64,000 nt of DNA, from contig NOKP01000014.1 in assembly GCA_002682825.1 (NCBI GenBank), positions 445,559 through 509,558 of the forward strand. Direction: 5' to 3'. This document shows positions 20,501 to 31,205 of the stretch, piece after piece (positions within the stretch are counted from its first letter, which is position 1; each line of letters begins with the position of its first letter). The translations under genes were made by a program, and so were the position numbers. The DNA is from Neonectria sp. B-13 (lineage: Eukaryota > Ascomycota > Sordariomycetes > Hypocreales > Nectriaceae). The notes under the pieces are model-generated. The model saw only the letters and a program-made list of their open reading frames with translations. It had not been told where the DNA came from and made no database searches.

Positions 20501-22986
20501 GGTGAGCAGGGACTTGTTCTTGGAAGCGGCGATGAGGCTTGGCTTTTGGGTGAGGATAATGGCTCGGCGGTTCTCGTTCTTGTCAATGACCATAAGGTCG
20601 GAGATGGTCTGGCCCACGGCGATTCGCTTCGCGGCATACTGGTTCTTGGATGTAGACTTGTCGGTAAGATGGCCAACGGGGAGGATGGCCTTCAATCCAC
20701 TGTCCAGCTCAACGAAGACTTGGTCCTCCGACTTCTGTGTAACCTTGGCAGAGACGATGTCTCCGAGTTGCAAACCCTTCAGCGCATTCTGCTTATCCAG
20801 GCCGAAAGCGGAGGGGTCCTTGCAGGAAACCACAAGCCTTCTAGTCTCGGGGTCGACATCAAGAACATGGACACTGACGACTTGACCGACGCGGAAGTGC
20901 TCATTAGGATCGCGGATGTAAGCTTCGCTCATCTCCGAGATGGGCAAGTAGCCCCTGAGCGAGCCAAAGAACTGAATGAAAGCACCACTGGACTGAATCT
21001 TGACGATAGTACCAGGAACCTGCATGCCAACACTGACGTCCTCGTAAGATTTGATAACAGGCGCCTCAGAGTTGACTAGTGTCTTCTTGAGGGTAAGGCG
21101 CATCTGCTTCTTGGACAGGTCTGTGGAAAGAACCCGGGCCTTGACCTTCATGTTTTGTCGGAACTTCTTCTCGGGATGCTGAAGATGGACATCGGACAGG
21201 TGGCGCTCAGCAACGAATCCGGAAATACCCTCGGCGACCTTCAGGATCAGTCCGCTGACTCCGTCCTCACCAATAACCACCTTTTCGACGCTGCAAGTGA
21301 CAACCGCTCCGATAGGGACGTCCTCGAGTCGCAGGTACTGCTGCTCGAGAACCGTCTTTTCGAATGAGACCTGGAAGACGCCATCCACCTCGTTGTATCC
21401 GATGATTCGTCCCTTGTGCTCAGATCCAACCTTGTAAGGGCCGCTCGACTCATACAGTGCGTCAACCTTGCCATCCTTGACGCGAGAAATGTGAACAAAT
21501 CCGCTCAGGCCGGGGATGCCAACATCAATGTACAGACCAATCTCGGCCTCGACGTGGCGGACAGTGCACTTCTCGACGAATGAAGAGATGGGTAGCACCT
21601 CGGTAGGAAGCTTTGTGGCGTCGGTTTTCTTCGAAGGTCGCTTCTGTTCGAGAGATGTGATGTGGGGAAGCAGGGAAATTCCCAGCTTAGGCTCTCTGGA
21701 TGTAGGAAAGTTGCAAATGACTCTTGCCTTGACCCTTGAGCCAATCTTGTAAGTTGCGTCGAGGCTGACGCCCGCGGGGCCAACACCTGAGTGGATAAGA
21801 TCGGCTGTCACATCGAGATGGCCCAAGACCTTTCCGGCAAATCCTCTTCGGTCAGTGTTGGAGACTAGGACGTCGGCAATGGTACCCGGGAGGAAAGCGC
21901 TGATGGTGTTTGCGTCGTTGGGAACAGCCTTGGGGTTGCCGAGCTTCTTTTGCAGTAGAGTCAGCTGGGCAATCTTGCCGTTCGCACCCTTGGAGGTGAC
22001 CTGGCAGAGGAAGACGGCACCAGGCTGCAGTCGCTGCTCATCGATGGTCGGGTCGACCTCGGTTCTAGGCAGGAAGGCGCTGAGCTTGGGGATTCCCAGA
22101 TCCATGAGGAATCCTCTGTCTTCGACACTGATAACTGAGGCCATGACCGTGCTGTTCTTTACCACGTCGCTCCTCTCCAATCCAGAGTTGGCCTCTGCAG
22201 GTCGCAGTGAGAGCTCGATTCGTCGCTTGTTCTTTCCGGTGGCAGCCTCTTCCATCGTGGACAGAACGGAAACTCGAAGGTATTGGCCAATTGCGAAAAT
22301 GGACTTGAGATCGATGCCATCCTCATCTGAAGAATCCTCGTCCTCCTCCTCCTTGTCGTTCTCCGCAGCATCTTTTTGCAGTCGTTCCGTCAGCTGCTCA
22401 GATACAGCCACAATTGAAATATGGCCGGTCAGGTTGTTGGGGAGGGCGACTTCGATATCGAGGTTGTTGATCCGGGAGACCTGTCCGAGGACGAGAGAGC
22501 CCTTGACCAGTTTCTATACAGTGTCAGTGGTGAGTAAAGCTTTTGGCGAATGACAGAGCCTACCGTGAAGCTGAGACTCTCAACTCGGATGGCATCCTCC
22601 TCATCGGCGTCATTCTTGCTACCCTTCTTGTCGCCCTTCAGTGCCGACTTCCGCTTGTTCTTCTTGAGCGCCTTGCCGCCAGTGTTGAACTCGTCGTCAC
22701 GCAGAGCATCGGCCTTGGCCTCGAGCTGAATGTGCTTCTGTTCGAGTGGTGTGAGGACACTGCCGCCACCTCGGGGGAACATTGGCTCCTCCTCCTTCAA
22801 GACCGAGACAACGGGGGCCTTTTCAGGAACTTCGGCGGAGCTCGTCTTCGGCTTGGGGGACTTTGCAGCGGACGTCGCATCCTTGCTAGGGCGTTCCGTT
22901 TTGGAGGGCCTCGCTTCCTTTGTGTTCTTGAGTGCTTTCGCAGGAGGATTGCCACCGGGGGCATCCTTTCGCTTGAGGTTGCTCAT
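17518..22986 (-). CDS. RRP5: rRNA biogenesis protein RRP5 (multi-S1 domain, HAT repeats)
   Basis: Exons 22986..22564, 22513..18116 and 18066..17518 give about 1789 residues, close to yeast Rrp5 (1729). The N-terminus is basic (MSNLKRKDAPGG) with an FPRGGGSVLTPLE motif typical of the family. About a dozen S1 RNA-binding domains follow, each ending in repeats such as VKARVLSTDLSKKQMRLTLK. A long acidic tract follows (minus strand, about 18790-18600; DEDEDDEEEGDDEDNDEDE). The C-terminus has HAT/TPR-like helices (SELWIAYMAFQMQVSELSKA, SVWLNYAHFLHVTRKDPAKA). Rrp5 acts in the nucleolus in both 18S and 5.8S/25S pre-rRNA processing; S1 domains serve ITS1 cleavage and the HAT part serves the small subunit. 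Both introns have canonical GT-AG ends. It shares its upstream region with the plus-strand hydrolase-like gene. Confidence 0.95.
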
Positions 22987-23433
22987 TGTTAAATCTGCTG
23001 GCGCATCACCAAGTGCTGCGTCGCTTCTGAGGGTGGGATTGTACCTAGAAAATCATGGCTCGAATTTTTTTTCGACTGGCGGGACGGCCGATAACGCGAT
23101 AACGATAAGCGCACGGATAAAGGGTGGATAGCAGGTTGTAGGTTTTCCCGGCTCCGGCGCACTGTCCACGGCGTCGGGTCCATGATGGAATGAACAGGGG
23201 CCTTGAACGCTTGTACCTTGTATCTCCGGGCGGACTAAGCCAGATGCAGCGGTGGAGGGGCGAGGGGCTGATAAGGCACCCTCGCTGTAATAAACCGCCA
23301 TCGCTAGGCACGCTCATTAACACATGAATCTGGACTAAATCACCCAACAGATGCAGCGCGACACCAAAGCCCAAGGCCACGTCGACGCATGTCCCCCTCC
23401 CATGGACGCTTCTACTCTCTCGTTCTCTCCGTG
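22987..23433. promoter_or_regulatory. Shared divergent promoter of RRP5 and the YML020W-like gene
   Basis: 447 bp between two start codons on opposite strands, with no gene inside. If translation of the plus-strand gene begins at the in-frame ATG at 23389 instead of 23434, the gap is about 400 bp. Confidence 0.5.
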
Positions 23434-26117
23434 ATGCTTCCCCGAAAGAGGGCTCGCCCAAATCCGGCGGAAGCAACCCCAAAGAACATGCCAAAGGCCG
23501 TCCCAACCGCCGAGGGCGCTACGTCACTGTCACAAGCCCCAGCAACTTCGGAACGATCACACAGCGACCAGCAGATGTCGCCTTCACGACACGCCAACGG
23601 AAGCGGCGCAGCTGGGCAAGAGACGCAACACGAGGTATGGTTCTTCGACTACTCGGCCATGTCTTTTTGCTCGCTCGATTTAACACCTGCCTTCTCTGAT
23701 AGATCCGCAAGACCAAGAGCTGGTACGGCTCTTGGCCGAGAGCGCCTAAGGCAACAGCCTCGACGTCGGTAGCCAAAGAACACATCCTTGGCGGGACGGT
23801 CAAGTCGACCAAGACGTCTGATCTGAGTCGATTCGAGTCAAAGAAGGCAGACGACGCGGCCAGCCTCTACAGTACGACTGGTACGATTCGAGGATTGCCC
23901 AAAATCCCCGAGGCCAAACCCGATGACGCGATGGCGAGTCACGATACTCCAGACGCAGAAGGCCCACAGCCTGACCCCGAAGTCTCACAGCCCGAGGTCT
24001 CTCAGTCCGAGACCCCCCATTCCGAAGTCCCAAAAACACCAAACGACGATACCAAACCGAGCCCCGAGACTCCTTCGACTGTCACCCCCCAACCAACTCC
24101 CTCTGGGTGGCTTGGTTGGTTAGCCAGGACTCCATTCACAGAAACACAGGCTTCATCTACTCCTGCCGCGCCCGAAATGACCGAAACGAACCCTGATCCC
24201 ACGAAAGAAGTCGAGCAACCTCGACCTGTCACTCCTCCATCTCAGACCGAACCCCCAGAACCCGCTTCACCACCAGTCGCCAAAAACGCGCCTGCCGCAT
24301 CCTGGTTTGGCTTCTGGCAGTCATCCACCGAATCATCGAACAACGACAAGCCAACCACCGATTTTCAACCAGAGCCGGCACCAGAACCTACTTCCGACGA
24401 AGTTACGATCACAGAAGCACCACCACCTCCACATCAACATGTAGCATCACCTCAAGCAGGCTCCACGTGGGCGTTCTGGTCCAAGGACTCGCCCAAAGCA
24501 AAGGGGCAACCGGCCATTGCTGAATCTGGAGATACTGGAGAGATTGCAGTAATCGGCGACGGCTCTGAGGCTCACCCCAAACCCATGGAGGAGTGTGATA
24601 TGTCTGAAACTCCGTCCAAGCCAGCGAAAGCGGTACCCAAGCCGAAGGATATCCAAACAGGAGGAAAGGGCTGGCGGAGGAACAAGAGACTTCGGCCACA
24701 GTCCATGGAAGTCGACTCTCCATCAACATCGCCGTCCGGCGCGTCAACACCAACCAGCACAGCCCCCATTTCACAAGACATCAACCAGCTAAATAGGCCA
24801 CCTGCGAGAGTCGATTCTTCAAATCAATCTATCGCCGAGTCTGAATCTTCAGCAAGGCTCTCCAATAATCTCTTACTCCCGTCCTTCTCCAGCACATATC
24901 AGATGAAAGATAACCCGTCCATTCTCAAGCAAATCACCCAATTCCTTCTCCGCACTCAACAGTCACCAGTACACCACATCCTCCGCGTCAAGGATCCGCC
25001 CAAGATTCGCAAGGCCATCGCCATCGGTGTCCACGGCCTCTTCCCCGCCAGCTACCTTCGTCCCATGATCGGTCAGCCCACCGGCACCTCACTCCGATTC
25101 GCAAACCTCTGCGCCGAATCCATCCGGCGGTGGGCAGAAGACCACGGGTGTGGCGACTGCGAGATCGAAAAGGTTGCTCTCGAGGGCGAAGGCAAGATCA
25201 AGGATCGCGTAGAAAATCTGTGGAAGCTCATGCTAAACTGGATCGACCACATCCGAAGCGCAGACCTGATCGTCATCGCATGTCACTCTCAGGGCGTCCC
25301 CGTCAGTATCATGCTTCTTGAGAAACTCATTGATCTCGGAATTATCACCAACGCCAAGATTGGTGTTTGTGCCATGGCCGGCGTCTCACTGGGGCCGTTC
25401 CCAGACATCAAGTCCAGTCTTTTGATGGGCTCGGCAGCGGAGCTTTGGGATTTTAGCAATGCGGAGAGCGATAATTCGAAGCGCTTCGAGGCATCGCTGA
25501 AGCACGTCTTGGACTACGGGGCTCGCATCACCTTTATTGGCAGTATCGATGATCAGCTGGTCCCAATGGAGGTGAGCTATCTTATTATGTGTGTTTGGCT
25601 TATTTACTAATATTTTCTACAGTCTGCCGTCTACTCTCCCGCTCACCACCCTTACATCTACCGCGCAGTCTTCATCGACCGCCGCGTCCACGCCCCCGAC
25701 TTCATCGCCCACCTCGTCGGCTTCGCCCTCAAGTTGCGCAACCTCGGCGTCTCTGATCACGGCCTCATCCGGGAGCTCTCTATTCCCCTCGCCGGCTCTC
25801 TCTACTCAGGTGCTGGGCATTCTCGTATCTATTTTGACGACGCTGTCTACGACCTCGCCGTCTCACATGCCCTCGAGACCGCCCCCGCCCATGCCCCGCC
25901 ACCTTGCGACATCTCCGCTCGTCAGGGGCCACTCACTTCCCCGAATCCATACGTCCTCCCATGGATCATGCGTGGTTTGCTCGAGGAGGATTTTGTAAGG
26001 ACGGAACTTAGCGCCGAGGTAGACGAGCTGCTACGCCAGTTCGACGACTGGAAGCCCACCAACAAAGCTCTTAAGGATGTGAAATACCGCCTGGAAGTGC
26101 TCCGGTCAAAATTATAA
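23434..26117 (+). CDS. YML020W-like predicted alpha/beta-hydrolase with long disordered N-terminus
   Basis: Exons 23434..23634, 23703..25571 and 25623..26117 join in frame to about 854 residues. Residues 1-430 are disordered, Pro/Ser/Thr-rich and punctuated by four aromatic motifs: SWYGSW (73-77), GWLGWL (203-206), SWFGFW (268-272) and TWAFW (323-326). The conserved C-terminal half includes KAIAIGVHGLFPASYLRPMI, a lipase-like nucleophile motif CHSQG with Ser596, GVCAMAGVSLGPFPD, and GSIDDQLVPMESAVYSPAHH. It resembles the fungal-specific family of yeast YML020W, a protein of unknown function. The HGLFP oxyanion-like loop, CHSQG elbow and the DDQLVP segment suggest a serine hydrolase, but no activity is established. 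The start could also be at 23389. Named with moderate certainty; the gene model is strong. Confidence 0.8.
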
Positions 26118-26736
26118 CGGCCGCCACTACTCTCAACAGAGAAGAAGCCCTTTATGGAAATAAGATTTATATACCCTTGCACAACTACAACCAAATACGG
26201 AGCACGGAGCAAGGGGTAAGGGAAGGATCGGATTGGATGAGAGGCGCAGCGTACAGATTAGGAAGACTCAACTTACAGCGAATATTGGGAGCGGCTCGGA
26301 GTTTTGGTTACATTACATTGGTAGACTGCAAAATGAGATCGAAGACAAATAAACCTCATTCAACATTGATCATTTCTTAAACGAATTGTTGTACAAATAT
26401 ATTTTAGTCTAGTAGAGAATCACCCACTGATGCTATTTTATATGCCGGTTCTCTTCATATGCATGTGTGTAGTTGGGTGCCACATCCTAACATCGCTTGC
26501 GCTGTACCACCATGCCACAACCCGTTGATTCATCCCGTGCGTTATATGCTGTACAAGATCTTTATAATACAACCTCCTCTTTTCATCATTCGCGGTAGCA
26601 TTGACGGGTGCCTGGGGTTTCTATATCCTGCTATTAAGAACCAGTCGTTCCCCCTATACAGTCAAGTATTGCTTAGAGCGTCATCAGTTGGAACGAATAG
26701 CACGGAGTGCTGGTAGGTAAATCGGGACTAGGTCTT
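26118..26736. other. Convergent 3' intergenic region
   Basis: About 620 bp between two convergent stop codons, AT-rich at 26370-26460, presumably holding both 3' UTRs. No gene was recognised. Confidence 0.4.
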
Positions 26737-28510
26737 CTAGCTCCGGCTGCCGAGCTTCCAGCTCTCGATTCGGTCCTGGATCTGGTCCCAGGTCATGGTG
26801 TGGTTGCTGACACCATACGCCTGGGCCTCCTGCAGCACGACAGTAGGCGCACCGCTGCCTCCTCCGGGGTTGTTCGTCTTGCCAGTGAGGACCATCCGAG
26901 CCACGCGTTGCAGGTCGGGGATGGTCACGCCCTGGATCTTCTTGCACATGTCGTGGACGGGGATCTTGCGGCCATGGACCTGGATGGAACGCCCAAGGTC
27001 CTCGAGCTCGACCATTCGGCTCTCAAGGTTCATGAGTAGGCTGGATCGTAGCTGGGCCTTGGCACGATCGACCTCGACGCTTTGTAGGCGCGAGAAGCCC
27101 GTCTCGAGGGTCAGAGACCGCAGCTCTTGGCAGATGACGTCAATCATGGCGGAGGTGCGGCCGGGGAGGCACGAGGCCGAGATGCCAAAGAGACCGGAGT
27201 CAGTGTATGAGTGGTTAAAGGCAATGCACGACTCTACCCAGCCGTACTGGTTGAGGACGTTGGTGTAGAGACGCGAATACATGCCCTTGCCGGGCCCGCC
27301 GGCGGAGAAGGAACCGCCGCCGCCAAGCAGGGTCTGCAGCGTGGCGAGGGCATAGATATCCTCGGAAGAGACGGGTAGGCCCTCAAAGGCGACATGGATG
27401 TGGGTGAAGGTGGGTTGGCCGTTGAGTGAGGGAGGTTGCGGCGGCAGAGAGAGGAAACCGCCGGTGTAGTGGGCGGGCCGCTGGATGTCGAGCTGAGAGG
27501 GGGGAGTGTTGAGGACGGCGGCGTTCTTGGAGGCTGAGGTGGAGATGTTCTTGAAGAAAGGGATCTTGGAGAGCAGGTTGGGTGATGAGGAAGAGGACGA
27601 GGGTGATGAGGAGAGAGGCGATGTGCTTGCCTCGCTCCCTGACAGCTCGCTGTCGCTCGTCTCCGAGCCTGTCCGTGATACTACCGGCTCGCTCTTCATG
27701 TCACCGAAGAACTTCTCCGTCAGCCGGACGGCCTCGCTGTGCTCCACTCCAGCAAATGCCACGACGATGCGTTCTGGGCGGTAGAACAGATCACGGTACA
27801 TCTGAACGCTGTTGCGGTTGATGCTGGCCAACCGATCCTCCGGACATAGCAGCGGGTTCCCCAGCGTGTTGTCCTTGTAGGCGGCCGTGTGCACGAGTTC
27901 GGGCAGGATGAGCTCGGGCTTGCTCCAGATCTCGCGGATCTCATAGCGGGCAGTCTCGATCTGCTCGGCAACTTCGGCGTCAGTCATTTGAGCGTCGCGG
28001 ATCGTCTCGGCGAGCAGCTCGACGGTCTGGGGCACGGCGCTGTTGAAGGTGGCGGCCTGGTACATCATCGACTCGCGGGAGCTAGCACACTGGATGTTGC
28101 CGCCAAGGGCCTCGACCTGCTCGAGCATATCGTCGGCGGAGCGCTTGGAGGTGGACTTGAAGGCGAGACGGTCCATAATGTGAGATACGCCGCGGAGGGC
28201 TTCGTTTTCGAAGCGGGAGCCGCCCTCGACGTAGACACCTACGCCGGAGAAGGAGCCCGGAAGGGCCTCGGAGGCAACGCGGAGGCCGTTGGGGAGGGTC
28301 GTGAGTTGGTCTAGTTCGGTGGGATCCTTTGGTTCCAGCCATCAGCGGCCATCTTTTCACATAGACAGGAAGGAGTTGGTTTGTTCATACCTTGGCAACT
28401 GTAGCCATGGGCCTCCGAGCAGACAGCGACCACTTGGAAATCTGCCCCAAGAGGCGCGAGCTCGGGGCTCGAACCCTGGGGGACAGGCGTGAACTAAATT
28501 GTCGCAACAT
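26737..28510 (-). CDS. MAS2: Mitochondrial processing peptidase, alpha subunit
   Basis: Exons 28510..28391 and 28326..26737 give about 569 residues. Exon 1 encodes a mitochondrial presequence (MLRQFSSRLSPRVRAPSS, Arg/Ser-rich, no acidic residues). Exon 2 opens DPTELDQLTTLPNGLRVASE and contains GSRFENEALRGVSHIMDRLA, the usual M16-family helix without the HxxEH zinc site of the beta subunit. The alpha-specific glycine-rich loop appears as LGGGGSFSAGGPGKGMYSRL. Alpha-MPP recognises presequences in the matrix, while beta-MPP cleaves them. A Ser-rich insertion (about 27670-27560) sits between the halves; that segment has a decayed copy 1.4 kb away at 29005-29186. The intron ends AAAG, a non-CAG acceptor. 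An upstream in-frame ATG at 28666 is disfavoured because it would bury the presequence. Confidence 0.93.
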
Positions 28511-29004
28511 TTCGCGCTGCTGGCCCGACGATGTGAAGATGGCTCTGCAGCAGTGCGGTGCGGTGCAATGCAATGCTTGCGTGCCTTTGGTGGACTTTGG
28601 ATTGGCAACAAGTTTGCGACTAGACTCTTTAGCCCGTGGAAATTTAGCCACCCCAGTCAAAACCATGCGGTATCGGTTCGGCGATAGGCCGGATCATCTC
28701 GGTGCCGGAGATTTGCTGATGACATAACCGTACCGGCCTTAGTTCAGTTGGAGTCAACGATTACGCTCAGCGCCAAGTTTAAGGTGAACAGGGGGTGTGT
28801 TGTACTTGTTTCGTGCTTGGAACCCACCTACCGGGGAGGTCTTCACAGGGCATAGGACATGATGCTACTAGACTAACACGGTAGGCGGGGGAGGAGGGGG
28901 GCCTGTAGTCGCGATGCACTTCATCGGGACCTTCCTGGCACTGTGCCGATCTTGGCCACCCCCTTGTTGGGTGCAGGTACAATTTGCTGGGACCGTTCGT
29001 GCGT
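28511..29004. other. Upstream region of alpha-MPP, edge of the accessory island
   Basis: About 500 bp. The first part is the presumed promoter of the MPP gene. No gene or repeat was recognised before the MPP-derived copy starts at 29005. Confidence 0.35.
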
Positions 29005-29186
29005 GAGTGAAGGAGGTTGCGGCGGCAGAGAGAGGAAACCGCTGGTGTAGTGGGTGGGCCGCTAGATATCAAGCTAGGAGGAGGGTGTGTTGAGGACAAC
29101 GCCGTTCTTGAGGCTGAGGTGGAGATGTTCTCGAAGAAGGGGATCTTAGAGAACAGGTTGGGAGGCGAGGAAGAGGACGAGGGTGA
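29005..29186 (-). pseudogene. 182-bp duplicated, mutated fragment of the alpha-MPP gene
   Basis: This segment aligns almost without gaps to 27424-27606 inside the alpha-MPP coding sequence, in the same orientation. It covers the Ser-rich insertion and the following LPPQPPSL segment. Differences are mostly C to T and G to A on the plus strand, for example GTGGGCGGGCCGCTGGATGT against GTGGGTGGGCCGCTAGATAT. That is the direction expected of repeat-induced point mutation, here mild. It has no start and no flanking MPP sequence, so it is not a gene. Confidence 0.85.
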
Positions 29187-29191
29187 CGCAA

Positions 29192-30087
29192 GATGCGATC
29201 TAGTGTGCGTGTTAGATTTCCGCCCATCATCCAGCAAAGGGATGTGCTACGTAAGGCAAATACGCCACTCAACGTTCTTTTTACTAACTTGGCGCTGTAT
29301 TGCCTGTTTGGTGTTTGAACTCCTTGCTTTACGGACTGAGTGGTCGCAGTTGTCTATAAGTCAGCTATAATTCTAAGTCAAGGAGTCTCCTATTGCTCTC
29401 ACTCCTCATTCATCTCTTAAGCCAAACGCCTATACCTTCATTTGCATTCTCTATTATCTTCTCCATTTTATTCTATAATATATAGACTACTTAGCTATAT
29501 TACTGAGTTATATTACTAGCTTTTATAAATAGTTCTATGCCTATAGAGCAGCTGTATTAGTTAGGCTTATAGGATTTATTAGTTTAGTTATAATATTTAT
29601 TACTCTTAGCTCTAGATTTATTAGTTAAGAGCTCTATAAGATGCAATCTAGTATACATATTAGATTTCTACTTATTATTTAGCAAAGGGATATACTACAT
29701 AAGGCAAATATACTACTCAATGTTCTTTTTACTAACTTAGTACTATATTGCCTATTTAGTGTTTAAACTCCTTACTTTATAGACTAAGTGATTACAGTTG
29801 TCTATAAGTCAGCTATAATTCTAAGTCAAAGAGTCTCCCATTGCTCTCACTCCTCATTCATCTCTTAAGCTAAACGCCTACACCTTTATTTGCATCCTCT
29901 GTTATCTTCTCCATTTTATTCCATGACATGCAGACCACTCAGCCATGTTGCTGGGTTACATCGCCAGCTTTTACGAATGGTTCTATGCCCATGGAGCGGC
30001 TGCATTAGTCGGGCTCATGGGATTCGTCAGTTTGGTTGTGACATTTATCGCTCTTGGCCCCGGATTTGCTAGTCAAGAGCTCTCGAA
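29192..30087. repeat. 448-bp tandem duplication (two copies) with AT-mutated inner halves
   Basis: Copy 1 is 29192-29639 and copy 2 is 29640-30087, offset exactly 448 bp at both places I checked (GATGCGATC/GATGCAATC and CTCCATTTTA). Differences are almost all transitions toward A or T. In the first half of the unit copy 2 carries the A/T bases; in the second half copy 1 does; the switch is at about 29385-29465. Copy 2's second half keeps the start codon and first exon of the membrane-protein gene at 29945. The equivalent part of copy 1 has lost the ATG and is AT-rich. Confidence 0.85.
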
Positions 30088-30515
30088 GAAGTCCCTCGAT
30101 ATTGCAGGGTGGACCGCTCTCAAGGACTTCATTGAGCAATGCAAAGAAGCAATAGTATAGGCCCTCCACTCCCGCAAGACCTGATCTTAGGTAAATCCCA
30201 TCTAATACTGCGTCCTAGGCTGCTGGCTTCACTTCTGTAGAATGCGAAGACGCCCTCAACACACCTCTACCTCCACCTCCACACATCGGCATAGACACCG
30301 CCCACCAGGTGCATCAGTCTATCACTCGAAGATTCATACACGCCACAGCCCTAATGACAACCGCCAACACAACATCATGCCTATTTCAAGGAGATTGTAC
30401 ACTCGTCATCTTCGGTCTCTCTATGCTCTGTTCTGGCCTTTTCGTTTATAAACATTGTAACAGAATATACGACCGTGTTTTTGGCACTGACGCAAACACA
30501 CAGTTGTCATGTTAG
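29945..30515 (+). CDS. Small two-helix membrane protein with WTALKDFIEQCKE signature (paralogue 1)
   Basis: Exons 29945..30154 and 30219..30515 give 168 residues (intron GTATAG to CCTAG with CTAAT branch sequence). Residues 18-42 form a hydrophobic helix (LVGLMGFVSLVVTFIALGPG). It is followed by SQELSKKSLDIAG and WTALKDFIEQCKE. After a Pro-rich LPPPPH segment comes ITRRFIHATA, then a second helix at about 130-148 (TLVIFGLSMLCSGLFVY) and a short Cys/Arg tail. The protein is colinear with the N-terminal half of the gene at 31206, including introns of the same phase at the same place, so the two are paralogues. I do not know a function for the family. It looks like a membrane protein with a soluble loop between the helices. 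The first exon lies inside the second copy of the 448-bp duplication. Confidence 0.7.
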
Positions 30516-30589
30516 CAACCAAACAGTACTATAACTACTATAATTAATATATATGAATTATTTATTGTTTAACAAGCTATCCTATAGCT

Positions 30590-30725
30590 ATTATGCTTAC
30601 CTAAGGCTAACTACCTAGTAACCTAAGACACTTAGGTAAGCTAATCTAAGTACCTTAGGTTAGCGAACCTGAGTACCTTAGGTAACACCCTTATACCCCT
30701 ATATACCTCAGGTTTGACCAGGTTA
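30590..30725. repeat. Cluster of short palindromes around ACCTTAGGT/CCTAAGG
   Basis: Within about 135 bp, variants of ACCTTAGGT, ACTTAGGTAA, CCTAAGG, AACCTGAGTACC and ACCTCAGGT recur head to tail and as inverted repeats. It lies between the two paralogous membrane-protein genes in an otherwise gene-free 690-bp stretch (30516-31205). Function unknown; it may be a degenerate repeat or a fragment of a mobile element. Confidence 0.6.
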
Positions 30726-31205
30726 TCTATACACTCCCTTAGTAGCAAAGCACGGTTCAAGTCATACACAGCTTCGTTTCATTGGCCCACGGACATAGCA
30801 GACATAATTGACAGGCACCCTGCGCCGCTAGGGTGATTGGATGTCGTGCTTCTACCACCACCAAGCCTTCGCACACTCAAGCACAGCCACCATCACGGGA
30901 AGCCATCTGCTTGCAAAAATGCGAAGGCTGGTTCCTGCGCTGGGGCTCAAGAGCCAATCCGCCCTGGACGCTGCCAGTACCTACCTAATCCATGATTTCG
31001 TGCTGTAAAGCGCGACACAGACGCGACAACGCGCCCAGTGGAGAGGTATAAAGAGTACTCAGCTTTGCTACCCGCCATCACGTTTATAAACCATCGCATC
31101 TCCAAGGCGAGTCCTGATGCCATTATTACAGCTTCACAACTTAGTGGGCTTTCTTTTTAAAGACCATCTGTGTTCGTTCCACTTGATCCTCATCCCTTCA
31201 GCGAG

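Noticed and set aside
28357..28666. Longer alpha-MPP N-terminus from ATG 28666
   Set aside because: It would place about 50 extra residues before a textbook presequence that begins at 28510.
29460..29830. AT-rich block considered as a centromere-like or mobile-element core
   Set aside because: It aligns base for base with unmutated neighbouring copies, so it is a mutated duplicate and not a separate element.
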